Shown here: in pieces, positions 1 to 6,604 of the stretch
How the letters are laid out: each line of letters begins with the position of its first letter
How positions within the stretch are numbered: the stretch's first letter is position 1
Assembly (NCBI GenBank): GCA_002428985.1
Contig: DIYL01000018.1
Location: forward strand, 1-64,000
DNA: 64,000 nucleotides
Direction of reading: 5' to 3'
Source of the DNA: Anaerolineales bacterium UBA6055
Lineage (GTDB): Bacteria; Chloroflexota; Anaerolineae; Aggregatilineales; Phototrophicaceae
The notes under the pieces: generated by a model
The model's database searches: none
Seen by the model: only the letters and a program-made list of their open reading frames with translations
What the model was told of the DNA's origin: nothing
Program-made: the position numbers and the translations under genes

Positions 1-36
1 TCCACCAACCATGGAATAGATGATACGGTCAATCAT
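1..36 (-). CDS. Possible 5' end of a gene running off the left edge
   Basis: An ATG at position 36 on the minus strand opens a frame of 12 codons (MIDRIIYSMVGG) that continues past the window edge without a stop. There is no convincing ribosome binding site. The frame lies just downstream of a perfect inverted repeat at 48-66 and beyond the citrate synthase terminator, which is where a new transcription unit could begin. Too little is visible to name it, and it may be chance. Confidence 0.2.
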   Translation of the reverse strand, partial: MIDRIIYSMVGG

Positions 37-47
37 GTGGTGTCATT

Positions 48-66
48 TTCGACAGAATGTGTCGAA
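48..66. promoter_or_regulatory. Perfect inverted repeat, operator-like
   Basis: TTCGACA-GAATG-TGTCGAA is a 7-bp perfect inverted repeat with a 5-base spacer. It sits about 12 bases before a possible minus-strand start at 36. It has no T tract and so is not a terminator. The size and symmetry fit a dimeric repressor site, but the regulator is unknown. Confidence 0.35.
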
Positions 67-86
67 TTTGATTATGTTTCGTATAA

Positions 87-117
87 AAAACACCCCATCA
101 TATTGATAGGGTGTTTT
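87..117. terminator. Bidirectional intrinsic terminator after citrate synthase
   Basis: AAAACACCC (87-95) pairs with GGGTGTTTT (109-117), and the loop adds ATCA/TGAT pairing. The stem is flanked by A and T runs, so it can act on either strand. It lies 28 bases beyond the citrate synthase stop codon. Confidence 0.8.
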
Positions 118-144
118 AGTTGAATAGAATTAGCTTATTGTTGC

Positions 145-1281
145 TTAGCGTTCGCCGATTGGGGTCCAGCTCAAACCTTCTGGTCCAACGTAGTTCGCTT
201 TTGGACGAATTAGGCGACCACCCATCTGTGCGATGACATGTGCGGACCATCCTGCAATACGTGACATAGCGAAGAGTGGGGTGAACATATCAATGTCGAG
301 ATCGAGTGTATAGAGTACAATCGCGCTGTAGTAATCCACGTTTGGATAGAGATTACGATCAATGAAGTATTGGTCCGCACGGGCTGCTTCTTCTAGTTTA
401 ACAGCAATTTCGAACCATTTGCTGTTGCCAGAACTGTTGGCGAGTGCTTCTGCATGTTTTTTGAGGATACCTGCACGCGGATCATTTGCTTTATAGACAC
501 GGTGACCAATACCCATAATACGGCGATCCCCATTTTTGATGTTTTTATCGAACCACGGTTCAACGTTATCAACTTCACCAATTTCGAGGAACATTTTCAT
601 TGCTTCTGAGTTTGCACCACCGTGGGATGGTCCTTTGAGCGCACCAATGCCACCAACGATTGCGCTGTGCATATCAGCTCCTGTTGCTGTGACAACACGG
701 GTGGTGAATGTACTTGCGTTCATACCGTGTTCTGCGAGCAACACAAGGTAAACATTAACCGCTGCACTTGCGGTTGCATCTGGTTCTTCACTAGACATCA
801 TATAAACAAAGTTTTCTGCCAATGTTAAATCTTCACGAGGAGCAACAGGTTCTTCACCTTTGACAATACGCATCCATGCCGCACAGATTGTTGTAATTTG
901 CCCAGTTAGACGGAAAGCCTTGGCTTTAGCGACTTCTTTGTCAGTCAGATTTTCTGCGTCATCATCATATGCTGATAACATTGAAACTGCTGTGCGCAAA
1001 ACAGCCATTGCAGGTGTTTCGGTTGGTAAAGATTTCATCATTGCCAAGACTGGCTCTGGCACTGTTGCACTTTTAGCGATTGTTGCACGGAGGTCTTCAA
1101 ATTCGCTTTTATTCGGTAGGCGAACGTTATAAAGTAAAAACAGGACTTCTTCAAACGTTGCATTTTCAGCAAGGTCTTCGATTGTGTAACCACTATAAAT
1201 GAGTTTGCCGACTGCACCGTCAATAAAGCTAGTTGTAATATCTGCTACAACAGCTCCTTCAAGTCCGCCTTTGTTTGCCAT
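145..1281 (-). CDS. gltA: Citrate synthase
   Basis: Condenses oxaloacetate with acetyl-CoA to give citrate, the entry step of the citric-acid cycle, in the cytoplasm. At 378 residues it matches the short type found in Gram-positive bacteria, archaea and many Chloroflexota. The catalytic triad is visible: His220 in GPSHGGAN, His260 in GIGHRVYK and Asp316 in PNVDYYSA. The ATG has an AAGGAG Shine-Dalgarno 10 bases upstream. The gene stands alone, with its own promoter and palindromic operator upstream and a terminator downstream. 2-methylcitrate synthases belong to the same family and cannot be excluded from sequence alone, but no methylcitrate-cycle gene lies nearby, while aconitase is about 18 kb away. 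Confidence 0.93.
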   Translation of the reverse strand: MANKGGLEGAVVADITTSFIDGAVGKLIYSGYTIEDLAENATFEEVLFLLYNVRLPNKSEFEDLRATIAKSATVPEPVLAMMKSLPTETPAMAVLRTAVSMLSAYDDDAENLTDKEVAKAKAFRLTGQITTICAAWMRIVKGEEPVAPREDLTLAENFVYMMSSEEPDATASAAVNVYLVLLAEHGMNASTFTTRVVTATGADMHSAIVGGIGALKGPSHGGANSEAMKMFLEIGEVDNVEPWFDKNIKNGDRRIMGIGHRVYKANDPRAGILKKHAEALANSSGNSKWFEIAVKLEEAARADQYFIDRNLYPNVDYYSAIVLYTLDLDIDMFTPLFAMSRIAGWSAHVIAQMGGRLIRPKANYVGPEGLSWTPIGER

Positions 1282-1304
1282 ATTAAACTTTCTCCTTGTT
1301 GGAA

Positions 1305-1346
1305 ATTATAATGTGTATGGTTTTATACAGCATAAATGTATGCTGT
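1305..1346 (-). promoter_or_regulatory. Citrate synthase promoter with palindromic operator over the -35
   Basis: On the minus strand a perfect TATAAT lies at 1310-1305. Seventeen bases upstream the -35 position falls inside ACAGCATA-AATG-TATGCTGT (1327-1346), a perfect 8-bp inverted repeat with a 4-base spacer. The -35 hexamer itself is poor (ATGCTG). The arrangement suggests either a repressor that blocks the promoter or an activator that makes up for the weak -35. The regulator is not identified. Confidence 0.55.
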
Positions 1347-1710
1347 TTAGATGAATAGTGATAGACGTTACTTACGTGAATTATCAATGGCATCAGTATA
1401 TCATCGGCATATCTTCGCTTCAATGTTAATCGATTCACCATTTAATTAAATACTCATGGTAAATTGCTCGTAAGATGTGTTTGAGGTGATGCGTCATATA
1501 GTCGTGATGTAAAACAAAATGTTGCATAATCTCGAAACACATGTTAGTCTCTTGCACATGAAAACAAGAATGATGACACACAAATCCCAAACAATTGAAA
1601 ATAACGCACTTTGTTGTTGTTGTATGTGTAACATGTACGATGCGGATACCGGATCGGGCTTTGTGCTGTCTCAGTGACGAGAGTCGCTTCAAACTTTTGA
1701 CAGATAACAA
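1347..1710. other. Intergenic stretch, possible small RNA on + strand
   Basis: No convincing protein gene is seen between the citrate synthase promoter and the JAMM protease gene. A minus-strand open frame of about 91 codons here has no family resemblance or RBS and is rejected. The + strand holds a weak promoter-like pair (TTGTTG, 16 bases, TACGAT near 1620-1640) followed about 70 bases later by an intrinsic terminator. A roughly 90-nt RNA is therefore possible but unproven. Confidence 0.3.
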
Positions 1711-1740
1711 GAGTCAACCCGAAACGGTTGGCTCTTTTTA
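1711..1740 (+). terminator. Intrinsic terminator upstream of the JAMM gene
   Basis: GAGTCAACC-CGAAAC-GGTTGGCTC forms a 9-bp stem with one G-U pair and is followed by TTTTTA. It terminates + strand transcription, yet no + strand protein gene precedes it in the window. This suggests either a small RNA or an attenuated leader for the sulfur-carrier cluster. Confidence 0.6.
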
Positions 1741-1772
1741 ATTGCGACGATAATCAGACAAGAAAGATAACG

Positions 1773-2198
1773 ATGGCAATTCATCTAGATAAACAACTAC
1801 AAGCATATATCTTTGAACAAATGGAAGGCACATATCCCAATGAAGGTGGTGGCTTCTTGTTGGGGAAGGCGGTTGGCAACGATGTTATCATCAAAGACAT
1901 CACACAGGTTGAAAATGTCTTTGAAGAAGAGGAACAATATCATCGATATGCGATGACTCCACAAGATTGGATGCGTCTAGAAGACGAAGCTGATGAAAAA
2001 GGGCTACTATTAGTTGGCTATTATCATAGCCACCCGAATGCACCTGCAATCCCATCAGAATTTGACCGTGATCACGCTTTACCAAATTTTGTCTATATCA
2101 TCACATCGGTACAAGATGGTAAAGCAGTAGATATGCGTGTTTGGAAATTGAAGTCAGATCGGAGCGCATTTGATGACGAGGTGCTCACAATAACTTAA
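1773..2198 (+). CDS. JAMM/MPN-domain metalloprotease (Mec+/QbsD-like)
   Basis: A 141-residue Zn-dependent JAMM (Mov34/MPN) isopeptidase. The full motif is present: Glu24 in the NEGGGFLLG strand, then His85-x-His87, seven residues, Ser95, two residues, Asp98. Bacterial members of this size cleave after the diglycine of MoaD/ThiS-like carriers, either releasing cysteine made on CysO (Mec+) or trimming the carrier C-terminus (QbsD). The carrier gene is 130 bases downstream, past a tRNA-Cys gene. The ATG at 1773 is preferred over an in-frame TTG at 1728, because that codon lies inside the terminator stem and the conserved domain begins at the ATG. The Shine-Dalgarno is weak (AGAAAG). Cytoplasmic. 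Confidence 0.85.
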   Translation: MAIHLDKQLQAYIFEQMEGTYPNEGGGFLLGKAVGNDVIIKDITQVENVFEEEEQYHRYAMTPQDWMRLEDEADEKGLLLVGYYHSHPNAPAIPSEFDRDHALPNFVYIITSVQDGKAVDMRVWKLKSDRSAFDDEVLTIT

Positions 2199-2206
2199 CT
2201 GAGAAT

Positions 2207-2278
2207 GACACGAGGGCTGGATGGTGAGGCGACGGTCTGCAAAACCGTTCCAAGCGGGTTCGATTCCCGCTCGTGTCT
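2207..2278 (+). tRNA. tRNA-Cys (anticodon GCA)
   Basis: Acceptor arms GACACGA (2207-2213) and TCGTGTC (2271-2277) pair perfectly. The anticodon stem ACGGT/ACCGT encloses loop CTGCAAA, giving anticodon GCA. The T-arm is GCGGG-TTCGATT-CCCGC. The discriminator base is T (U73), the usual identity element of tRNA-Cys. CCA is not encoded. The gene lies between the JAMM protease and the sulfur-carrier gene, 8 bases after the former's stop, and is probably co-transcribed with them. Confidence 0.95.
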
Positions 2279-2329
2279 CTGGATTTAGTATATTCAACAA
2301 TGGCTATATAACTCACAGGAGAAACAACA

Positions 2330-2602
2330 ATGGCAAGCATTCGCATCCCAACCCCACTACGTGCCTATACTGATGGTGAGGCAAAGATTAGTGTTGATGG
2401 CGCAACTGTTGGTGAAGCACTCAATAATCTCACAGACTTACACCCTGATCTGCGTGCACATCTTTTCAATGAAGCTGAACTTCGTAGCTTTGTCAACATT
2501 TTTATAGATGACGAAGATATCCGCTTCATGCAGGGGTTAGAAACTGAAATTGAAGCTGATGATAGTCTGCGTATCATTCCAAGTATTGCTGGGGGACGTT
2601 AG
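2330..2602 (+). CDS. MoaD/ThiS-family sulfur carrier (CysO-like)
   Basis: A 90-residue ubiquitin-fold sulfur carrier with a strong Shine-Dalgarno (AGGAG, 8 bases before ATG). Such proteins are adenylated on a C-terminal glycine by a MoeB-type enzyme, then thiolated to carry sulfur to cysteine, thiamin or molybdopterin. The C-terminus is SIAGGR: the diglycine (88-89) is followed by one Arg. A mature carrier must end in GG, so the Arg may be removed by the JAMM protease encoded just upstream. Neighbouring DUF4395, thioredoxin and MoeB-rhodanese genes and the JAMM protease make a CysO-type cysteine pathway more likely than molybdopterin. No cysM is in the window. Confidence 0.85.
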   Translation: MASIRIPTPLRAYTDGEAKISVDGATVGEALNNLTDLHPDLRAHLFNEAELRSFVNIFIDDEDIRFMQGLETEIEADDSLRIIPSIAGGR

Positions 2603-2632
2603 TTACACACGATAAATTAAAGGAGTGGGCAC

Positions 2633-3094
2633 ATGTCAGCACAACCCTTGCGTATGGTGGATCATACTGGATTGAAAACAGGAATAGCATTCACAATCAG
2701 TTTACTGTTAATTGCCTTTATCATAGATAGCTGGGTGATTGTTGCGTTTGTTGCAATCGCTCAATTGATGGGGGGGCTGGGTTTGCCAATCGCACCCTAT
2801 CGGATTATCTATCAGAATGGTGTCAAACTCGCTGGCATTGTCAAGCCACATGTCATTGAAGATAATCCCGAACCACACCGATTTGCGATGTTAGTTGGAG
2901 CACTCTTCAATGGGGCGGCTGTGCTAGCTTTATTGACAGGTGCATCGACAGTAGCATGGATTCTTGTATGGGTTGTCATCGCACTGGCTAACCTCAACTT
3001 CTGGTTGAATTTCTGCCTCGGTTGCTGGATGTATTATCAATTTAATCGTCTTGGTGTACCGGGCTTCACCCACGCACCCGTTCAGGAAGGATAG
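2633..3094 (+). CDS. DUF4395 family membrane protein
   Basis: A 153-residue integral membrane protein matching DUF4395. Hydrophobic segments cover about residues 17-50 (one or two helices) and 84-135 (two helices). A conserved-looking IEDNPEPHRFA stretch (75-85) lies on the loop, and a CxxC pair (Cys128, Cys131, in FCLGCWMY) sits near the last helix. The family is commonly encoded beside thioredoxin-like genes, and here a membrane-anchored thioredoxin follows 6 bases downstream. This suggests a membrane redox or sulfur-transfer role, but no reaction is established. The Shine-Dalgarno AAAGGAG precedes the ATG. Confidence 0.75.
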   Translation: MSAQPLRMVDHTGLKTGIAFTISLLLIAFIIDSWVIVAFVAIAQLMGGLGLPIAPYRIIYQNGVKLAGIVKPHVIEDNPEPHRFAMLVGALFNGAAVLALLTGASTVAWILVWVVIALANLNFWLNFCLGCWMYYQFNRLGVPGFTHAPVQEG

Positions 3095-3100
3095 AAATCT

Positions 3101-3514
3101 ATGTTGGAACGTCTCTTAATTGCTGGATTGTTGCTTGGTGTTGGCATCCTTGTCTACTGTATCTATCGACGGTTTCATCTAAGCCAGCTAGCGAAGTCGA
3201 TCGATATTGACCCGATTCTCACTGATTTAAAGCAGGGAGTCTCGACGATTGTCTATTTCACGACGCCGATGTGTATCCCATGTAAGACTCAGCAACAACC
3301 TGCTCTCAAAGTATTACAAAGTGAACTCGGCGACGGCAGTATTCAAATCATACAGATTGATGCGACACAAGACCCATCTGCTGCGCAACGCTGGGGTGTG
3401 ATGTCTGCGCCGACCACCTTTGTATTGGATGAAACGTTCCAACCGAAACATGTTAATCACGGTGTTGCCGACGTGAACAAACTCAAACGTCAACTTGGTA
3501 TCACTGCTACCTAA
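3101..3514 (+). CDS. Membrane-anchored thioredoxin-like protein
   Basis: 137 residues. An N-terminal hydrophobic helix (about 4-22) is followed by a thioredoxin fold. The active site is Cys58-Ile-Pro-Cys61 and the cis-proline is Pro104 in SAPTTFVLD. The motif CIPC differs from the thioredoxin standard CGPC. After a single helix followed by basic residues (RR at 23-24), the fold could lie on the cytoplasmic side, so topology is uncertain. It begins 6 bases after the DUF4395 gene with AGGAAGG upstream, so the two are translationally close. It could reduce the disulfide or persulfide formed in sulfur transfer by the neighbouring MoeB-rhodanese and carrier; that is inference. Confidence 0.8.
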   Translation: MLERLLIAGLLLGVGILVYCIYRRFHLSQLAKSIDIDPILTDLKQGVSTIVYFTTPMCIPCKTQQQPALKVLQSELGDGSIQIIQIDATQDPSAAQRWGVMSAPTTFVLDETFQPKHVNHGVADVNKLKRQLGITAT

Positions 3515-3529
3515 ATCATAAATGTTTAG

Positions 3530-3548
3530 GGACATATAAAAGATGTCC
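3530..3548 (+). promoter_or_regulatory. Hairpin before moeB-rhodanese gene
   Basis: GGACAT-ATAAAAG-ATGTCC is a perfect 6-bp inverted repeat in the 63-base gap between the thioredoxin and MoeB genes. No T tract follows, so it is more likely an operator or an RNA processing/attenuation element than a terminator. Confidence 0.3.
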
Positions 3549-3577
3549 GCATATTAGAAATCAAAAAGGGGACAAAT

Positions 3578-4822
3578 ATGCCACCATTACATGATCGTTT
3601 AGCCGATCTTAGCCACGAAGAGGTCAAACGTTATAGCCGACATGTCATTATGCCGGAAGTCGGGATCGAAGGGCAACGCCGTCTAAAAGCATCCAATATC
3701 TTGCTGATAGGGACTGGCGGACTTGGTAGCCCGTTAGCACTCTATCTTGCTGCTGCTGGTATCGGACGTATCGGGCTTGTAGATTATGATGTTGTCGACT
3801 TTACCAACTTACAACGCCAAGTCATTCACGGTGTGAGCACAGTCGGTGTATCGAAACTAGATAGTGCTGAAAAACGGATGCTCGATTTAAATCCGGACAT
3901 CGAAATCGTCAAATACAACGAACCACTTACATCGGATAATGCGATTCGAATCTTCAGTGAAGACTGGGACATCGTTATTGACGGAACTGATAATTTCCCG
4001 ACGCGTTATCTGGTAAATGATGCCTGTGTGAAATTGGGTATTCCGAATGTCTATGGGAGTATCTACCGCTTTGAGGGACAACTGAGTGTCTTCCATGCAG
4101 AAGAAGGTCCTTGCTATCGTTGTATGTTCCCAGAACCACCACCACCGGGGCTTGTCCCAAGCTGTGCTGAAGGTGGCGTATTGGGTATCTTACCCGGTAC
4201 AATTGGAACAATGCAAGCAACCGAAGCGATTAAATTACTGCTTGGCATCGGAGATTCGATGATTGGGCGTATGATGCTCTATGATGCGCTGGAAATGAGC
4301 TTCCAGACGATCAAAGTGCGTAAAGACCCCAATTGCCCTGTCTGCAGTATTCGTAAAAACGAAGTTGAACTCATCGACTACGAACAGTTCTGCGGTATGC
4401 CTGCACATGATCATAGTGAATTTAGTGCAGTAGAGGATACAGACGAAATGGAAATTAAATCAGTCACGGTGCATGATGTACAGAAAGCACTCGCGAATGG
4501 CGCTGATATTATTGTTGTTGATGTGCGCGACCCACATGAATGGGATATCAGTGTAATTGACGGTACACTCCGCATTCCGAAACCAGATATTCAACAAGCA
4601 AAGAATGGTATCCAAGCCGGACGCAAACTTTGGGAAGAAACTATCCTCAAAGATATTCCGAAGGACAAGACTCTTTATGTCCATTGCCGTTCTGGTAAAC
4701 GCAGTGCGGATAGTATCGCATTCTTATCTGAAGTAGGTTACGACCTCGACAAAATGTACAATGTTGAGGGTGGTATCCTTGCATGGTCGGATGAAATCGA
4801 CCCTGAGATGCCAAAATACTAA
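3578..4822 (+). CDS. moeZ: MoeB-type adenylyltransferase fused to rhodanese (MoeZ-like)
   Basis: 414 residues in two domains. The ThiF/MoeB/E1 domain (about 12-270) has the nucleotide-binding GTGGLGS (45-51), an Asp-rich strand ending in DGTDNF (135-140), a Cys196 equivalent in SCAEGG, and zinc pairs Cys179/Cys182 and Cys253/Cys256. A rhodanese domain (about 292-412) carries the active-site loop CRSGKRS with Cys370. Such fusions adenylate the C-terminal glycine of a MoaD/ThiS carrier with ATP, then thiolate it using rhodanese persulfide. The carrier is 1 kb upstream in the same direction. The rhodanese has a 20-residue insertion-like segment (about 333-352) before its active site. The ATG follows AAAGGGGAC. 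Confidence 0.92.
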   Translation: MPPLHDRLADLSHEEVKRYSRHVIMPEVGIEGQRRLKASNILLIGTGGLGSPLALYLAAAGIGRIGLVDYDVVDFTNLQRQVIHGVSTVGVSKLDSAEKRMLDLNPDIEIVKYNEPLTSDNAIRIFSEDWDIVIDGTDNFPTRYLVNDACVKLGIPNVYGSIYRFEGQLSVFHAEEGPCYRCMFPEPPPPGLVPSCAEGGVLGILPGTIGTMQATEAIKLLLGIGDSMIGRMMLYDALEMSFQTIKVRKDPNCPVCSIRKNEVELIDYEQFCGMPAHDHSEFSAVEDTDEMEIKSVTVHDVQKALANGADIIVVDVRDPHEWDISVIDGTLRIPKPDIQQAKNGIQAGRKLWEETILKDIPKDKTLYVHCRSGKRSADSIAFLSEVGYDLDKMYNVEGGILAWSDEIDPEMPKY

Positions 4823-4868
4823 CGAATTCTAGATGCTCCTTGTGAGCAGTTAACACCACACACAGAAG

Positions 4869-4902
4869 CGGGGCAGGATATGATCTTGCCTCGTTTTGTT
4901 TT
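4869..4902 (+). terminator. Intrinsic terminator of the sulfur-carrier cluster
   Basis: An 11-bp stem, with arms 4869-4879 and 4883-4893 and a 3-base loop ATG, is followed by TTTTGTTTT. It ends the + strand unit that starts with the JAMM protease. Confidence 0.85.
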
Positions 4903-4925
4903 ACAACAAATCAGTGTATAGTGGG

Positions 4926-4931
4926 TATAAT
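4926..4931 (+). promoter_or_regulatory. Perfect -10 box upstream of the 189-residue protein
   Basis: TATAAT lies 12-21 bases before the candidate start codons of the next gene, with no good -35 at 17 bases. Transcription would begin near 4938, leaving almost no leader. With no Shine-Dalgarno present, the message could be leaderless. Confidence 0.35.
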
Positions 4932-4942
4932 ACTCTAGTGTG

Positions 4943-5509
4943 ATGTCTGCGATGCAAAAATCAAAATCTAAGCGATCATCTAAATCTTATCGCAAATTTT
5001 TAACTGTATTATTTGCCTTAGTAGTGTTCCAAGCTCTAATTAACATAATGTGCAATGGATTTGTCAGATATGGTGGTGAGTTCGCCTCAGCAAATGCATT
5101 ACCTATATATCCTGATAGCCTATATATTGATGCTGAATATACTGGATTCGAATATATAGTGAAAAACAGTGTTTATATTACAGATGCTTCTCCTGAAGAG
5201 TTACGACGTTGGTTTATTGAGCAAAATTTTTCTTTGTCGCCAATCCCTAAAAATCTTGATAGTACAGAGTTCTATATACATGACGGTTACTATGGGACAA
5301 TGACCTTAATTGGTGGTACAAACCTCTTGCAAGACATTCATCAGATTATGGCAATTCTTTCGGGGCATGCACCAGACTTTGTGAGATCATGTCATGGAAT
5401 ACGCGTTTACAATGATAATGAAAAATTCTCAATGCATTTCCCAAATATTGAAATTACGCAGTCTCAGACAGTCTATGTCTTATCTACATGTTGGTTGCGA
5501 GTAGACTAA
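4943..5509 (+). CDS. Membrane-anchored protein of unknown function
   Basis: About 188 residues; I do not recognise the family. A basic N-terminus (KSKSKRSSKSYRK) precedes one hydrophobic helix (about 22-40), so the remaining 150 residues are probably extracytoplasmic. Two Cys lie near positions 150 and 183 and could form a disulfide outside the membrane. The start is ambiguous between ATG 4943, GTG 4940 and ATG 4952, and none has a ribosome binding site. The gene stands alone between the sulfur-carrier terminator and a bidirectional terminator shared with korB, so it is probably its own unit. Confidence 0.6.
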   Translation: MSAMQKSKSKRSSKSYRKFLTVLFALVVFQALINIMCNGFVRYGGEFASANALPIYPDSLYIDAEYTGFEYIVKNSVYITDASPEELRRWFIEQNFSLSPIPKNLDSTEFYIHDGYYGTMTLIGGTNLLQDIHQIMAILSGHAPDFVRSCHGIRVYNDNEKFSMHFPNIEITQSQTVYVLSTCWLRVD

Positions 5510-5543
5510 AAAGACCCGCTTAGATTTCTCCGTGCGGGTCTTT
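5510..5543. terminator. Bidirectional intrinsic terminator
   Basis: AAAGACCCGC (5510-5519) pairs with GCGGGTCTTT (5534-5543), flanked by A and T runs. It serves both the upstream + strand gene and korB, which converges from the minus strand. Confidence 0.88.
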
Positions 5544-5564
5544 CAAAATGTTCGTAGATTGAGC

Positions 5565-6602
5565 TTACATCAAGCTTTGCATAACCTTGTCGAGTGCTTC
5601 TTTCGACGGGCGAATCGCATCAGATTCGAGGTTGGCAAGTGGAGTTTCCACAAGATTTTCATGATCTGCTAGAGTTGGACGTGGTTCTTCATAGTAGATC
5701 AATCCGGTCAAGAAGATTTGTTCACGTAGTGATTGTTCCAAGACATCAATGGCTTGGCGACGGTTACGTGGATCATGATCATGGTCAAGTTTCTTGAGCA
5801 AGATATGTGTACCATCATGCATATCAACAGTGATGACTTCACCTTCTTCATAATCATCAACTGTAATTTCTTCTTTTGCATCAACATAATCTGGTGCAAG
5901 CAATTGAATTTCATGCAATGGAATTTCGTTTTCCTTACCGTATGGGTAGGATTTTGTGGATGAAATATCATTGTTGAATGTGACACACGGACTGATGATA
6001 TCAAGGATTGCTGTGCCGGGGTGGCGGATTGCAGCTTGTAACAAGGTTTGTACTTGTTTCGCATCACCACTAAAGCTACGTGCGACGAATGTTGCACCTG
6101 CAACAACAGCTTCTAGTGCGAGGTCAATTGCTGGTAAGTCATTTTGACCATAATATTTGAGATATTGACCTTCATCCGCTGTTGCCGAGAATTGACCTTT
6201 GGTCAGACCATAAACACCATTGTTCTCGATGATATAGACAAATGGTACATTGCGACGAATCACATGTTTGAATTGCCCCATACCGATTGAACCGGTATCA
6301 CCATCACCGGAAACGGCGACACAACTTAGGCTTCTGTTGGCCATGAGCGCGCCTGTCACCACAGATGGCATACGCCCATGTAGTGCATTAAACCCATGTG
6401 ACCCACCGAGAAAGTAAGCAGGGGTTTTACTGGAACACCCGATACCACTCATTTTGATGATTTTGTGTTGTTCAATACCCATCTCATATGCCATTGAAGT
6501 GATCTGGTTAGAGATAGAATCATGCCCACATCCGGGACAGAGTGTACTCGGACGACCTTTATAATCGTTACGACTCAGACCTAGTTTATTGGTACGTCCC
6601 AT
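5565..6602 (-). CDS. korB: 2-oxoacid:ferredoxin oxidoreductase, beta subunit
   Basis: 345 residues. It binds thiamin diphosphate and one [4Fe-4S] cluster and oxidises a 2-oxoacid (probably 2-oxoglutarate) to the acyl-CoA, passing electrons to ferredoxin. The TPP motif GDGDTGSIG (99-107) ends in the Asn pair at 127-128. Cys22, Cys25, Cys56 and Cys206 match the four cluster ligands of the two-subunit archaeal-type enzymes. It starts 2 bases after the korA stop with AAGG before the ATG, so the subunits are coupled. In the cycle it replaces the 2-oxoglutarate dehydrogenase complex, fitting citrate synthase and aconitase in the same window. Pyruvate as substrate cannot be excluded. Confidence 0.9.
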   Translation of the reverse strand: MGRTNKLGLSRNDYKGRPSTLCPGCGHDSISNQITSMAYEMGIEQHKIIKMSGIGCSSKTPAYFLGGSHGFNALHGRMPSVVTGALMANRSLSCVAVSGDGDTGSIGMGQFKHVIRRNVPFVYIIENNGVYGLTKGQFSATADEGQYLKYYGQNDLPAIDLALEAVVAGATFVARSFSGDAKQVQTLLQAAIRHPGTAILDIISPCVTFNNDISSTKSYPYGKENEIPLHEIQLLAPDYVDAKEEITVDDYEEGEVITVDMHDGTHILLKKLDHDHDPRNRRQAIDVLEQSLREQIFLTGLIYYEEPRPTLADHENLVETPLANLESDAIRPSKEALDKVMQSLM

Positions 6603-6604
6603 GA

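Noticed and set aside
1435..1710. Minus-strand open frame of 91 codons between citrate synthase and the JAMM gene
   Set aside because: No ribosome binding site, no family resemblance, His/Cys-rich composition unlike the neighbours, and it overlaps a likely terminator/RNA region.
1728..1772. N-terminal extension of the JAMM protease from a TTG at 1728
   Set aside because: The codon lies in the stem of the terminator at 1711-1740, and the conserved domain starts at ATG 1773.
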